Of a stretch of 34,045 nucleotides of DNA, positions 1-10,331 are shown piece by piece (within the stretch, counting starts at the first letter, position 1; the number at the start of each line of letters is the position of its first letter). The position numbers and the translations under genes are program-made. This stretch comes from Hellea sp. (GTDB taxonomy: Bacteria; Pseudomonadota; Alphaproteobacteria; Caulobacterales; Maricaulaceae). Location of the stretch: contig JAHDGM010000027.1 in NCBI GenBank assembly GCA_020627655.1, positions 1 through 34,045 of the forward strand, given 5' to 3'. The notes beneath the pieces were generated by a model. That model saw only the letters and a program-made list of their open reading frames with translations. It ran no database searches and was not told where the DNA came from.

Positions 1-2497
1 AGTAGACCGTGAACCACTGCGCAAGACCGTATTAAAGGTCACGCCGCGGGTAACTTCATTGGTCAGGTTAGTCGCCCAAGCTTCCAGACCCCAGCCTGAA
101 TCTTCGTTTCCGATACCGGCCCGAAGATTAATTTTGACAGTACTTTCTTGAACATCAAACGGATTTGGCGTCTGAGTTGCCAGTACGACAGCTTGTGTCG
201 AAGTCCGGCGATCCCCTTCATATCGCATTTGCCCGTTCAAGAAAAAGTCCAGACTATTACTGAGACTGCCTTCATAATTAGCACCGAGAATACCAACAGT
301 CTTAGGCGCGTTGGTCAGCGTGTTACCGCATAGCGATGTCACATTGACCACTGTCAACGTTCCAGCACAATCATCCGGATAATTAGCATCCAAAAGGGTC
401 AAGCCGCCTGATAGCGTCAGAGCATCCATTGGACGAACGACAGTTTCAATTTCAACGCCCGAAGTTTCGGCTTTTGGAACATTGAAAGTTACAAACTGAG
501 CCCCAGTGAATTCCAGAACCTGGAAGTTTGTAAATTCCTCCAAGAAAGCCGCGATGTTCAAAGTCACGCGCCCATCAGCAAATTTGGATTTCAGACCAAT
601 CTCATAGGCATCAACTTCTTCAGAATCAAAGCGCGGGTCAGATACACCAGCAACGGGAATAGCCGCCGTAGAATCAAGGTTGAAACCACCCGACTTATAG
701 CCATGGGTAAAACTTGCATAAGCCGTTGCATCATTGTTAAACTCATAAGCCAGTTTACCTGTGTAAATCAGCTCATCATCTTCGAATGTGCTATCAAAGC
801 TGCGCGGTAATGGCAGAACTGCTGCCTGAGGAAGGTCAGCTGGCGCCGTAAACGCAAAACATCCAAGGCCAAAAATCGACGGAACAAAATTCGGCACGGC
901 TGCGGGCGGTACGCCTGCCCCGACAAGAGCCCCTGCAAAACCGGTATTTAAGTTACCAAGCGTTGCCAGGCAAAGTGGATTATTGACATCTGTTTGATTA
1001 AAACCGCCATCCTTACTTTCATCAGACCAGCGCAAACCAACAGTAACGCTCAAATCGTCAGTCACGTCAAAAATATTGTGCGTGAAAATAGAAAAGCTTT
1101 CACTATTTTGCGTGTAATTATTTGTTGCCCTCACAACAGCCGGATCAACACCTGTAATGGTTTCGTAAGGCGTTGGACCTAACGCAAACGGGTTAACCCC
1201 TGGGATCCCGGATCCTGCCAGCGCGCCAGCTACTAAAGCCCCCATGAGATTGTCATAATGATCCCCAAGCCCGAACTTGGTGCTTTGCGCGATATCCTCA
1301 TCAGAATAGTAAAGCCCGACTAGCCAATCTAGGCGGTCATCCATGGCACTACCTTGAACGCGAAGTTCCTGAGTGAGAGTATCAATTGTCGTTTCACTTC
1401 CCGGTAATACATTAAATATATCCAAACCATACAGAATCATATTGTTCACCGGCTTCATATTCGCGGTATGAACCCACATAGACCAGATCTGTACTGTCAG
1501 ACAGAGCAAGTTTAAACTCACCTGTGAAACCTAACTGTTCCATGGAAGGTTTAGGCACCCGGCTTGATGTGGCGTACAGCTCATCCACAGCGGCTTGAGC
1601 GCCAGCCGTATCAGTCGCGCTGCTAGCTACAAAAGGCGCTGACATACCGCCCCGGGGACCAAGACCTGCAAAGTTGAGCAGGCCGCCTGTTTCAAGACCC
1701 GACTGCAGCACTTCTATAGCCGAACAGCAAACCGCATTGCTTTGCGTATAGTCTACTATAACCCGGCCATCGAGTTTCGAACCTTCATAACCCAATTGGG
1801 CCCGAATCATTTCCTGATCAACTTCGTTGGACTCACCAATTTTTGTCCCTGCGCCGTTATGAATATCTACATATCCATCACGATTACGAATGGCGCCGGT
1901 GACGCGGGCAGCCAGCGTATCTGACAATGGAATGTTGACAGCACCTTGCAGGCTAACATGATTATAATTGCCATATGTGGCGTTTATGAAACCACCTGTT
2001 TCGCCGATTTGAGGCTTAACATTGCGAACGTTCAAAGCACCAGCTGATGTGTTTCGTCCAAATAGAGTACCTTGCGGCCCGCGCAAGACTTCAACACTTT
2101 CCACATCGACAAATTCGCCCAAAGCTACACCTGGGCGGGATTGATAAGCACCGTCAATAAACACACCGACAGCAGATTCAAAACCGATATTGTTTGATGT
2201 GGTACCAACGCCGCGAATCCGAAGAACAACTGTTCCTGATGAAGTTTGTGCATTGGATGTTGAGAAACTCGGCGCCACACTAGTCAGATTTTGAATATTA
2301 ACAATGCCCTGCTTTTCAATCTGCTCTGGCTGAATCGCCGTAACCGCGATCGGAACATCTTGAATACTCGTGGCACGTTTTGTCGCCACGACGATGATTT
2401 CATCTTCATAATTATCTTGAGCGATGGTCGGCGTTGCCAGACCTCCAACAGTAACAGCCAAAATTGAAACGGCCGACATCAGCTTATGCCTTGACAT
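1..2497 (-). CDS. TonB-dependent outer-membrane receptor, frameshifted, C-terminus beyond the window
   Basis: Outer-membrane beta-barrel receptor expected to import a bulky substrate using TonB energy; the substrate is not predictable. The start at 2497 is supported by a GGAGG seven bases upstream. Residues 1-26 form a signal peptide ending near TIAQ. The TonB box DEIIVVATKR follows, then a plug with the RGPQGTLFGRN motif. The first frame stops at 1412 after YDSVWFGYI. The reading frame one base over continues without a stop to position 1 and gives typical barrel sequence (TQELRVQG, LDWLVGLYYSDE, TVGLRWSDESK, GYKSGGFN). Removing one T from the TTT at 1424-1426 restores a single frame, VWLDIFNVLPG. 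About 830 residues are visible; the last barrel strands lie off the left edge. The shift may be a sequencing error or a real inactivating mutation. It is divergent from the ABC exporter. Confidence 0.9.
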
Positions 2498-2651
2498 ATA
2501 TATTCCTCCCGCGATGTTTATTTTTTATAGATTTTTCTAACCCGCTTTTTTTGAATTGCCTATAGAAAAAATAGCATATGAAGAAAATTGAATAAGATGT
2601 GTCTATTATGTCACAGCGGCGCTAATGTAGAAATCTTTATAGAACAACCTC

Positions 2652-4517
2652 ATGGCTGAAACTCAAACAAGACATCACCGCAGCGGCGCGGCCGCCTATT
2701 TAGCGAAAATAGACCAAGAAAAAGGCCATCGCGGAAAATCGCGCAGCCTGCGTCCACTTCTGCGAATCTGGCCGTTTATAGCACGCTATCCTATCTGGCT
2801 GACGCTTTTCCTGATATTTCTAACCCTGTCATCCATAGCCACGCTCGCAATTCCCTCTTTGGCAAAGCTTATTGTCGATTGCGGTTTTAATAACGAGACA
2901 GCACAAAGCGTTGAAATGTGCCGCCGTATTAATGTCAGCGGCGCAGGGGACCTGACACCCTATTTCAAAATAGCATTCATTTTCGTGGCCATATATGCCG
3001 TTGTGGGTCCTATGCGCGCCTTTCTGATCACGACCCTGGGCCAGAGAGTGATCGCTGATATTCGAAACGCCGTTTACTCCCACTTGCTCAAGCTTTCACC
3101 ATCTTATTTTGAACGGGTTCGTACAGGCGAAGTTCTGTCGCGACTGACCACTGACACAACTTTGATTGAAACCGTCGTTACAGGTTCAATTTCATTTGGC
3201 ATTCGGGCCCTCGCCGTCGCTATCGGCGCTATTATCATGATGTTCATCACCAATTGGAAAATGGCGCTTATGGTTATGGCCATAGGCCCTTTCATATTAA
3301 TTCCGGTAATTGTCTTTGGACGCATGATCCGGAATTTATCTCGGGATGGCCAAGATCGATTGGCCGATGCCTCTGCCCGCGCGGGAGAAAGCCTTTCGGC
3401 AGTGCAAACCGTACAGGCCTTTAGCCGCGAAGATTTTGAAGATGCCGCTTTTACGCAGGTCGTCAATTCCACCTATGACACACACAAAAAACGAATCACG
3501 ATTCGAACAATCATGACCGCCATTATTTTTGCTGTGGCGCTGGGCGGCATAGTTTTGATCCTGTGGTACGGGGCTCAAGAGGTCGTCAATGGCACTATGA
3601 CAGGCGGGGATATTCTTCAGTTTTCCTTCTATGCTTTTTTTGCATTGTCCAACCTGTCTATGCTGACGGAGACCTGGACCAATCTTTTACGCGCTTCAGG
3701 TGCTTCCGAACGGCTTATGGAAATTCTCGCAGAAGACCCTGACATTGCCAGCCCCGAGAACCCGCAAACACCGGATGAGCCTATGGACATTCGTTTCGAC
3801 AATGTCAGCTTCAACTATCCATCCCGCCCGGATGACACGGTTCTCGATGGATTATCCTTCACAGTAAATCCCGGCGAGACCATAGCTTTTGTTGGCCCAT
3901 CAGGCGCCGGTAAATCTACAATCTATCAATTAATGCTTAGATTTTATGACATCCATTCCGGCGCTATCTCACTCGGCGGTATCGATATTACCCATATGAA
4001 CCCTAAGGTTCTGCGACAGCAATTCGCCATCGTACAGCAAAACACGCCTTTATTCTCAGGCTCCGCTATGGACAATATCCGTTATGGGCGCGAGGGCGCG
4101 ACAGACAGCGACGTCATTGAAGCCGCTAAGGCCGCTTATGCTCATGATTTTATCATGGCCCTGCCCCAAGGATACGAAACGGATCTCGGCGAACGGGCGA
4201 CGACTTTATCTGGAGGGCAAAGACAACGTATTGCAATCGCGAGAGCCATATTGCGTGACGCTCCTATTTTGCTACTGGATGAAGCGACAAGTGCGCTGGA
4301 TGCCGAGAGCGAGCAAACCGTACAAAAAGCCTTTGAAACATTATCTAAAGACCGAACAACTCTGGTCATTGCCCACCGGCTCGCAACTGTAAAACAGGCG
4401 GATAGAATTATCGTTATGGATAATGGCAAAATCGTAGGCGAAGGGACTCATAAAGCGCTAATGAAGAAAGGCGGATTATATGCGCGCCTTGCAGAGCTTC
4501 AGTTTAGCAATATTTGA
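2652..4517 (+). CDS. MsbA-like ABC exporter, fused membrane and ATPase domains
   Basis: Half-size ABC exporter of the MsbA-related lipid/multidrug type, acting as a homodimer in the inner membrane; the cargo is unknown. A basic cytoplasmic N-terminus of about 40 residues precedes an ABC transmembrane type-1 domain (roughly 45-340, six helices). The loop after the first helix is enlarged and contains two cysteines (DCGF and MCRR). The ATPase domain shows Walker A GPSGAGKST (415-423), signature LSGGQ (519-523), Walker B ILLLDE (539-544) and the switch histidine in AHRLAT (H575), so it should be active. Length 621 aa is usual for the family. No Shine-Dalgarno is obvious before the ATG. It converges on the P450 gene with a 7-base gap and has no operon partner here. 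Confidence 0.93.
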   Translation: MAETQTRHHRSGAAAYLAKIDQEKGHRGKSRSLRPLLRIWPFIARYPIWLTLFLIFLTLSSIATLAIPSLAKLIVDCGFNNETAQSVEMCRRINVSGAGDLTPYFKIAFIFVAIYAVVGPMRAFLITTLGQRVIADIRNAVYSHLLKLSPSYFERVRTGEVLSRLTTDTTLIETVVTGSISFGIRALAVAIGAIIMMFITNWKMALMVMAIGPFILIPVIVFGRMIRNLSRDGQDRLADASARAGESLSAVQTVQAFSREDFEDAAFTQVVNSTYDTHKKRITIRTIMTAIIFAVALGGIVLILWYGAQEVVNGTMTGGDILQFSFYAFFALSNLSMLTETWTNLLRASGASERLMEILAEDPDIASPENPQTPDEPMDIRFDNVSFNYPSRPDDTVLDGLSFTVNPGETIAFVGPSGAGKSTIYQLMLRFYDIHSGAISLGGIDITHMNPKVLRQQFAIVQQNTPLFSGSAMDNIRYGREGATDSDVIEAAKAAYAHDFIMALPQGYETDLGERATTLSGGQRQRIAIARAILRDAPILLLDEATSALDAESEQTVQKAFETLSKDRTTLVIAHRLATVKQADRIIVMDNGKIVGEGTHKALMKKGGLYARLAELQFSNI

Positions 4518-4524
4518 TGATCAA

Positions 4525-7500
4525 TCACCCAGCCCAGACATCCAGCACATAGCGGCCCTCTTTGGCCATATCATCCATCCAGGCAAAACCGGCCTCGAGG
4601 CTCACTTCTTTTTCCCCCGCATATAACAGCGCTAAAGCCCGTTTGACATCCGGTTCCATGGCTGCTCCATCGCCGCAAACATATATAATCGCGCCCTTTT
4701 CGATAAGCTGCCAGACATCATATCCTTTTTCCCTTAGGCGATCCTGTACATAAATACGCTTCTTGGTCTTTCGGGAAAACGCCGTATGAAGCTCAACCAA
4801 TCCATCTTTGACAGCAGCCTCGAGCTCATCTTCATATATAAAATCCTGATTAGGATGGCGGCACCCAAAGAATAACATGGCCTCGCCCAATGTCTGGCCT
4901 GCATCTTTTTGTAAGCGTCTGGCCTGCAAGAAACCTCTAAATGGCGCGAGGCCTGTTCCCGGCCCGATCATTATAATCGGTGTTTCGGAATTTTTCGGCA
5001 AACGGAACGGCGTTGTAGGCTTTTGAACCGTAGCATAAATGGTATCGCCGATTTGAGAACGGGACAGATAGCTGGAACAAACGCCGTGATAGATGCCGTT
5101 TCCGGAATAGGCTTCGCCTTCAACAACCCCCACGGTGATAGAACAATGTCCGGGCTTGTATTTGGGCGCAGATGATATTGAGTAATAACGCGGCGTCAAA
5201 AACGGAATCATTTCCAGAAACACGGCAAAGGGTAGTTCGCAGGCCGGAAACTGTTCCAGAATATCTAAAACGGAACGCCGCTTTAAAAACACTTCGTCCC
5301 GATATCGATCAATACCATCCTCGGCAGGTTTTGCCCAAAGCTTGAGTTTAGAAATCGTATCAGGACATCGTGTATTAGCCGCCAGAACCGCTATATCCTT
5401 CCGGGTCGCTACCGCCTGTAATTCGCCATAAACTTCGGCGAGGCGCTTCAGTGAAAATGTACTGCCATTAGGAAACGGACTGCGACGTCCGCCCGTTACA
5501 TTTACCCGTATGTAAGTCTGCTTATCAAAGCCAAAACGTTTTAAGGCTCTATCCACAAGTTCAGGACTGTTAACCGGAATGACGCAGAGATGATCGCCCG
5601 GCTCATAAGTCACGTCATCTGGCAAGCGGACTTCCACATGCCGGGTAGAGCGCTCAGATGGGTTTTTGCCGGACTTATTTTGAAGCTCATAATTAGCTGT
5701 AATAGACATTGGCACAGCCCCGGCCTGCATCGCCACAGGGTGGGCTGTTACGCTTTCCGCGATTTGAACATCATAGAGTGGTTCTGCCTCAGCGGCCGAG
5801 GTGAAATCGATATCCAGCTTAAGCGCAGACCCTATCTTAGGCCATAAATCATCAAACCATTCATGGAACTGCCCTGATAGATCCTCTCGCGCATCCCCCT
5901 CTGCACGATTAGCAAACCGCGCCCCGCCAAGCTCTTCCAGACGCTGATCAATCAACCGGGGAATGGTTTGAAATGTTGATGCCCAGTCCCGGTTACCACA
6001 TCCAAAAACAGCGTATGTGACATCCTTAGCCCAGCCGGGCTTTGCGACTTTCAATGCCTCAACAAACCGGATGGCATTATTCGGCGGAGCTCCGTTATAA
6101 GACGCCGTTACGATAATCACGAGACCTGATGTGGGCAGTCCCTCTGCATGACTATCAAGATCTGCTAATGTGGTATCAAACCCATTCAAATCACCGGCCT
6201 GAGCCAGCTCATGGGCGTATGCTTCGGAAGTCCCCAGATTAGACCCATAAAGTATGGTGAGTTTTCCGCCATGCTTTTGGCGTTGCTGTTTCGGGGTTTC
6301 AGTAATCTCCTCCGCCGGATCGCCTCCGTCGCGGATCAGCCCCTCGCGCAGCCGCGCTTTAATCATAAAACCTTCAGGTTTTAACGACAGGGTTTCCTTG
6401 ATATCCAGCTCATAACCATGGGGATCATAGAGGGCAAACCTCTGTAAAATCATCCCTAGAACAACCACAGCTTCCTGCAGAGCAAACTGACGTCCAATAC
6501 AGGCTCTTTGTCCATTTCCAAAAGGTTTATAGGCATAAGCTGGTCTTTTGGACTCGGCTTCTCGTGAAAAACGGTCCGGATCAAAGCTATCCGGATCATC
6601 CCCCCATATAGCTGTATCCCGGTGCAGGCTTGGAATTAATACCGTTACGAATGTCCCTTTTGGAATAGGATATTTTCCGCCAACAATTTCATCCTTAAAC
6701 GGCGAAACACTAAAGGCTGGCGCTGTCGGCCATAACCGTAGCGCTTCCAACAATACTGCCCGCGTATACTCCAGTTTACCAACCTGTGCGATCGTAGGGG
6801 CGCGGCCAATATTATTGCCTAACACTTCATCCACTTCTGCCCTTGCCCTGGCCAGAACCTGAGGATGTTTGAGGAGATAATATAATGTGAATGACAACAG
6901 GCCTGATGTGGTTTCATGGCCTGCAATCAAAAAGGTGTTTATCTGGAAACGGATATTTTCGTCAGACAGGCTTTCGCCACTTACCGGATCAACGCCTGCC
7001 AACATGAAATTCAAAAGGTCTTTCTGCTGTCCGCCTTTGCGGCGGCGCTCGGCGATTATATCATCGACCAATTTATTCATATAGGACACATCCGTATTCA
7101 TCTGCGAAATACGCTGCGCCATTTTTACTTTTTCAAAAGGCAAGCCCTTAAACATCATACAGGTCTCAAGGGTCCTTGTCAGAGAGTCGATAAAGGGGTG
7201 AAAGTCCTCCCGGTAAAAGGAATTAAACCGATAATCAAAGCCGCATAAACCGATTGTATCAAGGGCGAGCCCGGTCATATCCCGAACGACATCAATTTCC
7301 TCATCAGCATTCAGGCGTTCCCATTTCAGCATTAATTGCGTGGCAATGTCCGCCATCATCGGCAAATATTCCTCCATCGCTTTTTGCGAAAATGTTGGCA
7401 TTAAAATATTGTGGGCTTTTGACCAGTTCGGATCGACTGTATCACCCGTAAACAGGCCGTCACCGCCAATGGCCCGAACTCTTTTTAAGGGCCCGCGAAC

Positions 7501-7725
7501 AGTTTTATCAAACCGGGTTTCATCACAAAGCTCTTTAACGATTTCAGGACCGGACGCGATCATGATGGGCGTTCCCATCATATCCAGCCAGAACAGAGGC
7601 CCCTGTTCTTTGGATATTTTCATCAGGCTTTGAAGCGGGGCGTCTGAATTAACGGAAAACACATTGCCCAAAAACGGCACGCCTTCCGGTTTTGGAATAG
7701 GATGTAACCTGTTTTTTCCCGCCAT
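4525..7725 (-). CDS. Self-sufficient cytochrome P450 / NADPH-P450 reductase fusion, CYP102 (P450 BM3) type
   Basis: Catalytically self-sufficient soluble monooxygenase. BM3 itself hydroxylates fatty acids at subterminal positions using NADPH and O2. Domains in order: P450 (1-460) with I-helix AGHETTSG (268-275), ExxR 327-330 and heme-ligand Cys409 in FGNGQRACIG; flavodoxin/FMN domain (about 489-632, LTILYGSNLGTS); FAD domain with RYYS (846-849); NADPH domain with GPGTGLAPFRG (921-931) and VCGDG (1017-1021). It ends in the BM3-like RYVLDVWAG. Length 1066 aa is close to BM3. The BM3 Phe87 equivalent is kept (F92 in DGLFT). In an ungapped alignment with BM3, Arg47 and Tyr51, which hold the substrate carboxylate, correspond to Thr52 and Ile56. 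The substrate preference may therefore differ. An AGGGGA lies before the ATG. It follows edd on the same strand after a 75-base gap. Confidence 0.95.
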   Translation of the reverse strand: MAGKNRLHPIPKPEGVPFLGNVFSVNSDAPLQSLMKISKEQGPLFWLDMMGTPIMIASGPEIVKELCDETRFDKTVRGPLKRVRAIGGDGLFTGDTVDPNWSKAHNILMPTFSQKAMEEYLPMMADIATQLMLKWERLNADEEIDVVRDMTGLALDTIGLCGFDYRFNSFYREDFHPFIDSLTRTLETCMMFKGLPFEKVKMAQRISQMNTDVSYMNKLVDDIIAERRRKGGQQKDLLNFMLAGVDPVSGESLSDENIRFQINTFLIAGHETTSGLLSFTLYYLLKHPQVLARARAEVDEVLGNNIGRAPTIAQVGKLEYTRAVLLEALRLWPTAPAFSVSPFKDEIVGGKYPIPKGTFVTVLIPSLHRDTAIWGDDPDSFDPDRFSREAESKRPAYAYKPFGNGQRACIGRQFALQEAVVVLGMILQRFALYDPHGYELDIKETLSLKPEGFMIKARLREGLIRDGGDPAEEITETPKQQRQKHGGKLTILYGSNLGTSEAYAHELAQAGDLNGFDTTLADLDSHAEGLPTSGLVIIVTASYNGAPPNNAIRFVEALKVAKPGWAKDVTYAVFGCGNRDWASTFQTIPRLIDQRLEELGGARFANRAEGDAREDLSGQFHEWFDDLWPKIGSALKLDIDFTSAAEAEPLYDVQIAESVTAHPVAMQAGAVPMSITANYELQNKSGKNPSERSTRHVEVRLPDDVTYEPGDHLCVIPVNSPELVDRALKRFGFDKQTYIRVNVTGGRRSPFPNGSTFSLKRLAEVYGELQAVATRKDIAVLAANTRCPDTISKLKLWAKPAEDGIDRYRDEVFLKRRSVLDILEQFPACELPFAVFLEMIPFLTPRYYSISSAPKYKPGHCSITVGVVEGEAYSGNGIYHGVCSSYLSRSQIGDTIYATVQKPTTPFRLPKNSETPIIMIGPGTGLAPFRGFLQARRLQKDAGQTLGEAMLFFGCRHPNQDFIYEDELEAAVKDGLVELHTAFSRKTKKRIYVQDRLREKGYDVWQLIEKGAIIYVCGDGAAMEPDVKRALALLYAGEKEVSLEAGFAWMDDMAKEGRYVLDVWAG

Positions 7726-7781
7726 ATATATTTCCCCTAGTCAGGGCAAAATGGCAAAAAGACAGTCGTAATGCAAGCTAG

Positions 7782-7798
7782 AGATTAACGCTTAATCT
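7782..7798. promoter_or_regulatory. Perfect inverted repeat upstream of the P450 gene, possible operator
   Basis: AGATTAA and TTAATCT are separated by CGC: seven-base perfect arms over 17 bp. The repeat begins 2 bases past the edd stop codon and ends 57 bases before the P450 ATG. On the P450 strand a weak TTGCAT -35-like hexamer follows it within a few bases. Its symmetry and position suit a repressor site for the P450 gene. The AT-rich arms and lack of a T-run argue against a terminator. No regulator gene for it is present next door. Function is inferred from position only. Confidence 0.4.
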
Positions 7799-7800
7799 GA

Positions 7801-9636
7801 TCAAGACATCCACTCAGCTTCGCCAAGGAATGAAGCACCCTCCTCGGCGCTCCGCGACGCAGCGCGCATAGGAGCAAACATATTCATACCTGTAATAGCT
7901 GAAAGGTTATGTTTCGGCATTTTTGCATGATCGCGCTTTGATAAATCCACGTCCTTTACCTCTACGGAATTATTCATTGGATCCAGACAAATCAGATCTC
8001 CATTTTGGATCTGGCCGATCGGACCGCCCTCCAGAGCTTCAGGCACCATATGTATGGCCGCCGGGAACTTCCCGGATGCGCCGGACATACGGCCATCTGT
8101 AACCAGCGCGACTTTAAAGCCCTTATCCTGCAAGGCCCCCAATATTGGCGTCAGTTTATGCAGCTCAGGCATGCCGTTCGCTTTTGGGCCTTGAAACCGC
8201 AGAACGGCAATAAAATCTCTCTCAAGTTCCCCGGCTTTATGTAGCGCAACAAGCTCATCCTGATGATCGACAACAATAGCCGGGGCTTCAACCCGCCAAT
8301 TATCACGCTTGACCGCCGATACTTTCATAATGCTTCGGCCAATATTGCCCTTGAGTAGTCGCAGGCCGCCATCAGGTCGAAACGGCGCTTTAAAATCCGT
8401 CAAAATTTCCGCATCAAGACTCTCAGTGGGGCCGTTGCGCCAGAGGACATAATCCGGCTCGGCATGCCCATTTTTAATGGGCTCTCGCGTATAGGCAAGC
8501 AAGCCGTCATCGCCTGCAATAGTCGTCACATCCTTATGAACAAGACCTTCAGCAATGAGTTCCCCGATCAGATAAGCCATACCGCCTGCGGCGTGGAAAT
8601 GGTTCACATCGGCAATGCCGTTTGGATAAACCTTACATATGAGCGGGACTACCGCGGAGATATCCGCAAAGTCATCCCAATCAATCAGAATTCCGGCGGC
8701 GCGGGCAATCGCCACCATATGGATAGCCAGATTAGTTGATCCGCCTGTCGCCATAAGGCCGACCAGACCATTGACGATAGCCTTTTCATCAATGACTTTT
8801 CCGGCGGGCGTATAGCTATCGCCCAGATGGGTGATCTGAACCGCGCGGCGCGTTGTCTGCGCCGTTATGGCGTCACGCAGTGGTGTGTTCGGATGAACGA
8901 AACTTGAGCCGGGCAATTGCAACCCCATGATTTCCATAAGCATTTGATTGGAGTTAGCCGTTCCGTAAAATGTACAGGTTCCCGGTGCATGATATGATGC
9001 AGATTCAGCTTTGAGCAATTCTTCACGCCCCACCTCACCGAGCGCAAATTGCTGCCGGATCCTGGCCTTTTCTGGATTGGGGATACCCGAAGGCATAGGC
9101 CCGGCAGGCGCAAAAATTGCCGGCAAATGTCCGTATCGTAGCGCGCCGATTAAAAGCCCAGGCACAATTTTATCGCAAACACCCAACAGGATAGATGCGT
9201 CAAACATATCATGAGAGAGCGCCACGGCCGTGCTCATAGCGATTGTATCACGAGAAAGCATGGATAATTCCATACCGTCCTTGCCTTGCGTAACCCCGTC
9301 GCACATAGCGGGCGTACCGCCGGCCACTTGCGCCGTTGCGCCATTACGTCTGGCGGCATGTTTTATCAGGGGCGGGAATTTTTCAAATGGCTGATGCGCT
9401 GACAACATATCATTATAGGCGGTAACAATGGCCAAATTTGCCCATTGAGCGCCGAGTATTTCTGTCTTTTCATGAAGCGGACAGGCTGCGGCTGCATGAG
9501 CCAAATTCCCTTCGGATAGAAACTTCCGGCGAGGGCCTTCGCGATATCCGGCTTCAACTTGAGCCAGATAACCCGCCCGCGTTTTTTTCGAACGGCTGAT
9601 TATGCGCTCAGTAACTTTAGCTATGACGGCGTGCAT
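7801..9636 (-). CDS. edd: 6-phosphogluconate dehydratase
   Basis: Converts 6-phosphogluconate to 2-keto-3-deoxy-6-phosphogluconate, the committed step of the Entner-Doudoroff pathway. It belongs to the IlvD/Edd iron-sulfur dehydratases. Conserved cluster cysteines are visible in CDGVTQG (C112), GVCDKIVPG (C154) and PGTCTFYGTANSNQ (C221). The C-terminal half keeps DGRMSGASGKFPAAIH. Length 611 aa is normal. The start is supported by GGAG five bases before the ATG. It lies 8 bases after pgl, so zwf-pgl-edd reads as one operon. Confidence 0.97.
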   Translation of the reverse strand: MHAVIAKVTERIISRSKKTRAGYLAQVEAGYREGPRRKFLSEGNLAHAAAACPLHEKTEILGAQWANLAIVTAYNDMLSAHQPFEKFPPLIKHAARRNGATAQVAGGTPAMCDGVTQGKDGMELSMLSRDTIAMSTAVALSHDMFDASILLGVCDKIVPGLLIGALRYGHLPAIFAPAGPMPSGIPNPEKARIRQQFALGEVGREELLKAESASYHAPGTCTFYGTANSNQMLMEIMGLQLPGSSFVHPNTPLRDAITAQTTRRAVQITHLGDSYTPAGKVIDEKAIVNGLVGLMATGGSTNLAIHMVAIARAAGILIDWDDFADISAVVPLICKVYPNGIADVNHFHAAGGMAYLIGELIAEGLVHKDVTTIAGDDGLLAYTREPIKNGHAEPDYVLWRNGPTESLDAEILTDFKAPFRPDGGLRLLKGNIGRSIMKVSAVKRDNWRVEAPAIVVDHQDELVALHKAGELERDFIAVLRFQGPKANGMPELHKLTPILGALQDKGFKVALVTDGRMSGASGKFPAAIHMVPEALEGGPIGQIQNGDLICLDPMNNSVEVKDVDLSKRDHAKMPKHNLSAITGMNMFAPMRAASRSAEEGASFLGEAEWMS

Positions 9637-9644
9637 GTATGCTC

Positions 9645-10331
9645 CTAAGGGGCCCAGATTACGGTCAGCCGCTTACCAGCCGCCATCAACGCCTTTACGG
9701 GCTTATCAAGACTATCGGCCTGCACTGCGGACTCAAAAACGTCACGTTTTTCTTTACCCGTCATCAGTAAGAGTAAGGCCTTGGCATCCATCACAGCAGG
9801 CAATGTCAGGGTCAGGCGGTTTGGATAAGACCCAGCCCCCGGACATCCATTTGCATGAATTGAAGCGGTGAAATTTTCCGCCGCCGGATCAAGCGCCTTT
9901 TTCAACCCGATCGATCCAGGGAACCAGCTGGCTGTATGCCCATCTGTTCCCATACCCATCAGACATAGGTCAAACGGCGCAAGCGCGGCGACTGCCCGCT
10001 CATCTTCAAGGCCTATCATTGAAACTTTAGCCGCTTTTCTTTGTTGTAACTGAGCTTTGATCATGGACATGTTTGACCCGGCCTCATCATGAGTGACCCG
10101 CTCATCGACCAGTACAACAGTCACATTTTCCCAAGGCAAGTCCAGTTTTGACAAGGCTTCATAGACCGGAATAGGTGTGGATCCACCGGATAAGGCCAGG
10201 ACAGCCCTGCCCCGCAGATTGATAGCTGAGATCATCTGCTCGGCGATGATCCGCGTCGAAGCCTTAAAACAATCAGGCCGATTATCATATATTTGTATTT
10301 TAGGCGCCGTATCCATAATATTCAGACCCAT
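9645..10331 (-). CDS. pgl: 6-phosphogluconolactonase
   Basis: Hydrolyses 6-phosphogluconolactone made by Zwf. It is the DevB/SOL type of the glucosamine-6-phosphate isomerase-like fold, with ALSGGSTP near residues 46-53, VLVDERVTHDEAGSN, and GMGTDGHTASWFPG in the middle of the chain. Length 228 aa is typical. The first ATG overlaps the end of zwf by 10 bases. A second ATG at 10316 (giving MDTAPKI) lies 5 bases past the zwf stop and is an equally reasonable start, since neither has a strong Shine-Dalgarno. The overlap suggests translational coupling to zwf. It is the second gene of zwf-pgl-edd. Confidence 0.95.
   Translation of the reverse strand: MGLNIMDTAPKIQIYDNRPDCFKASTRIIAEQMISAINLRGRAVLALSGGSTPIPVYEALSKLDLPWENVTVVLVDERVTHDEAGSNMSMIKAQLQQRKAAKVSMIGLEDERAVAALAPFDLCLMGMGTDGHTASWFPGSIGLKKALDPAAENFTASIHANGCPGAGSYPNRLTLTLPAVMDAKALLLLMTGKEKRDVFESAVQADSLDKPVKALMAAGKRLTVIWAP

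Noticed and set aside
2521-2580. Inverted A/T-rich segments (TTTTTCTA and TAGAAAAA) between the TonB receptor and ABC genes.
   Set aside because: The arms are low-complexity and imperfect in length. Such pairs are expected by chance in AT-rich spacers, and no clear promoter could be assigned.
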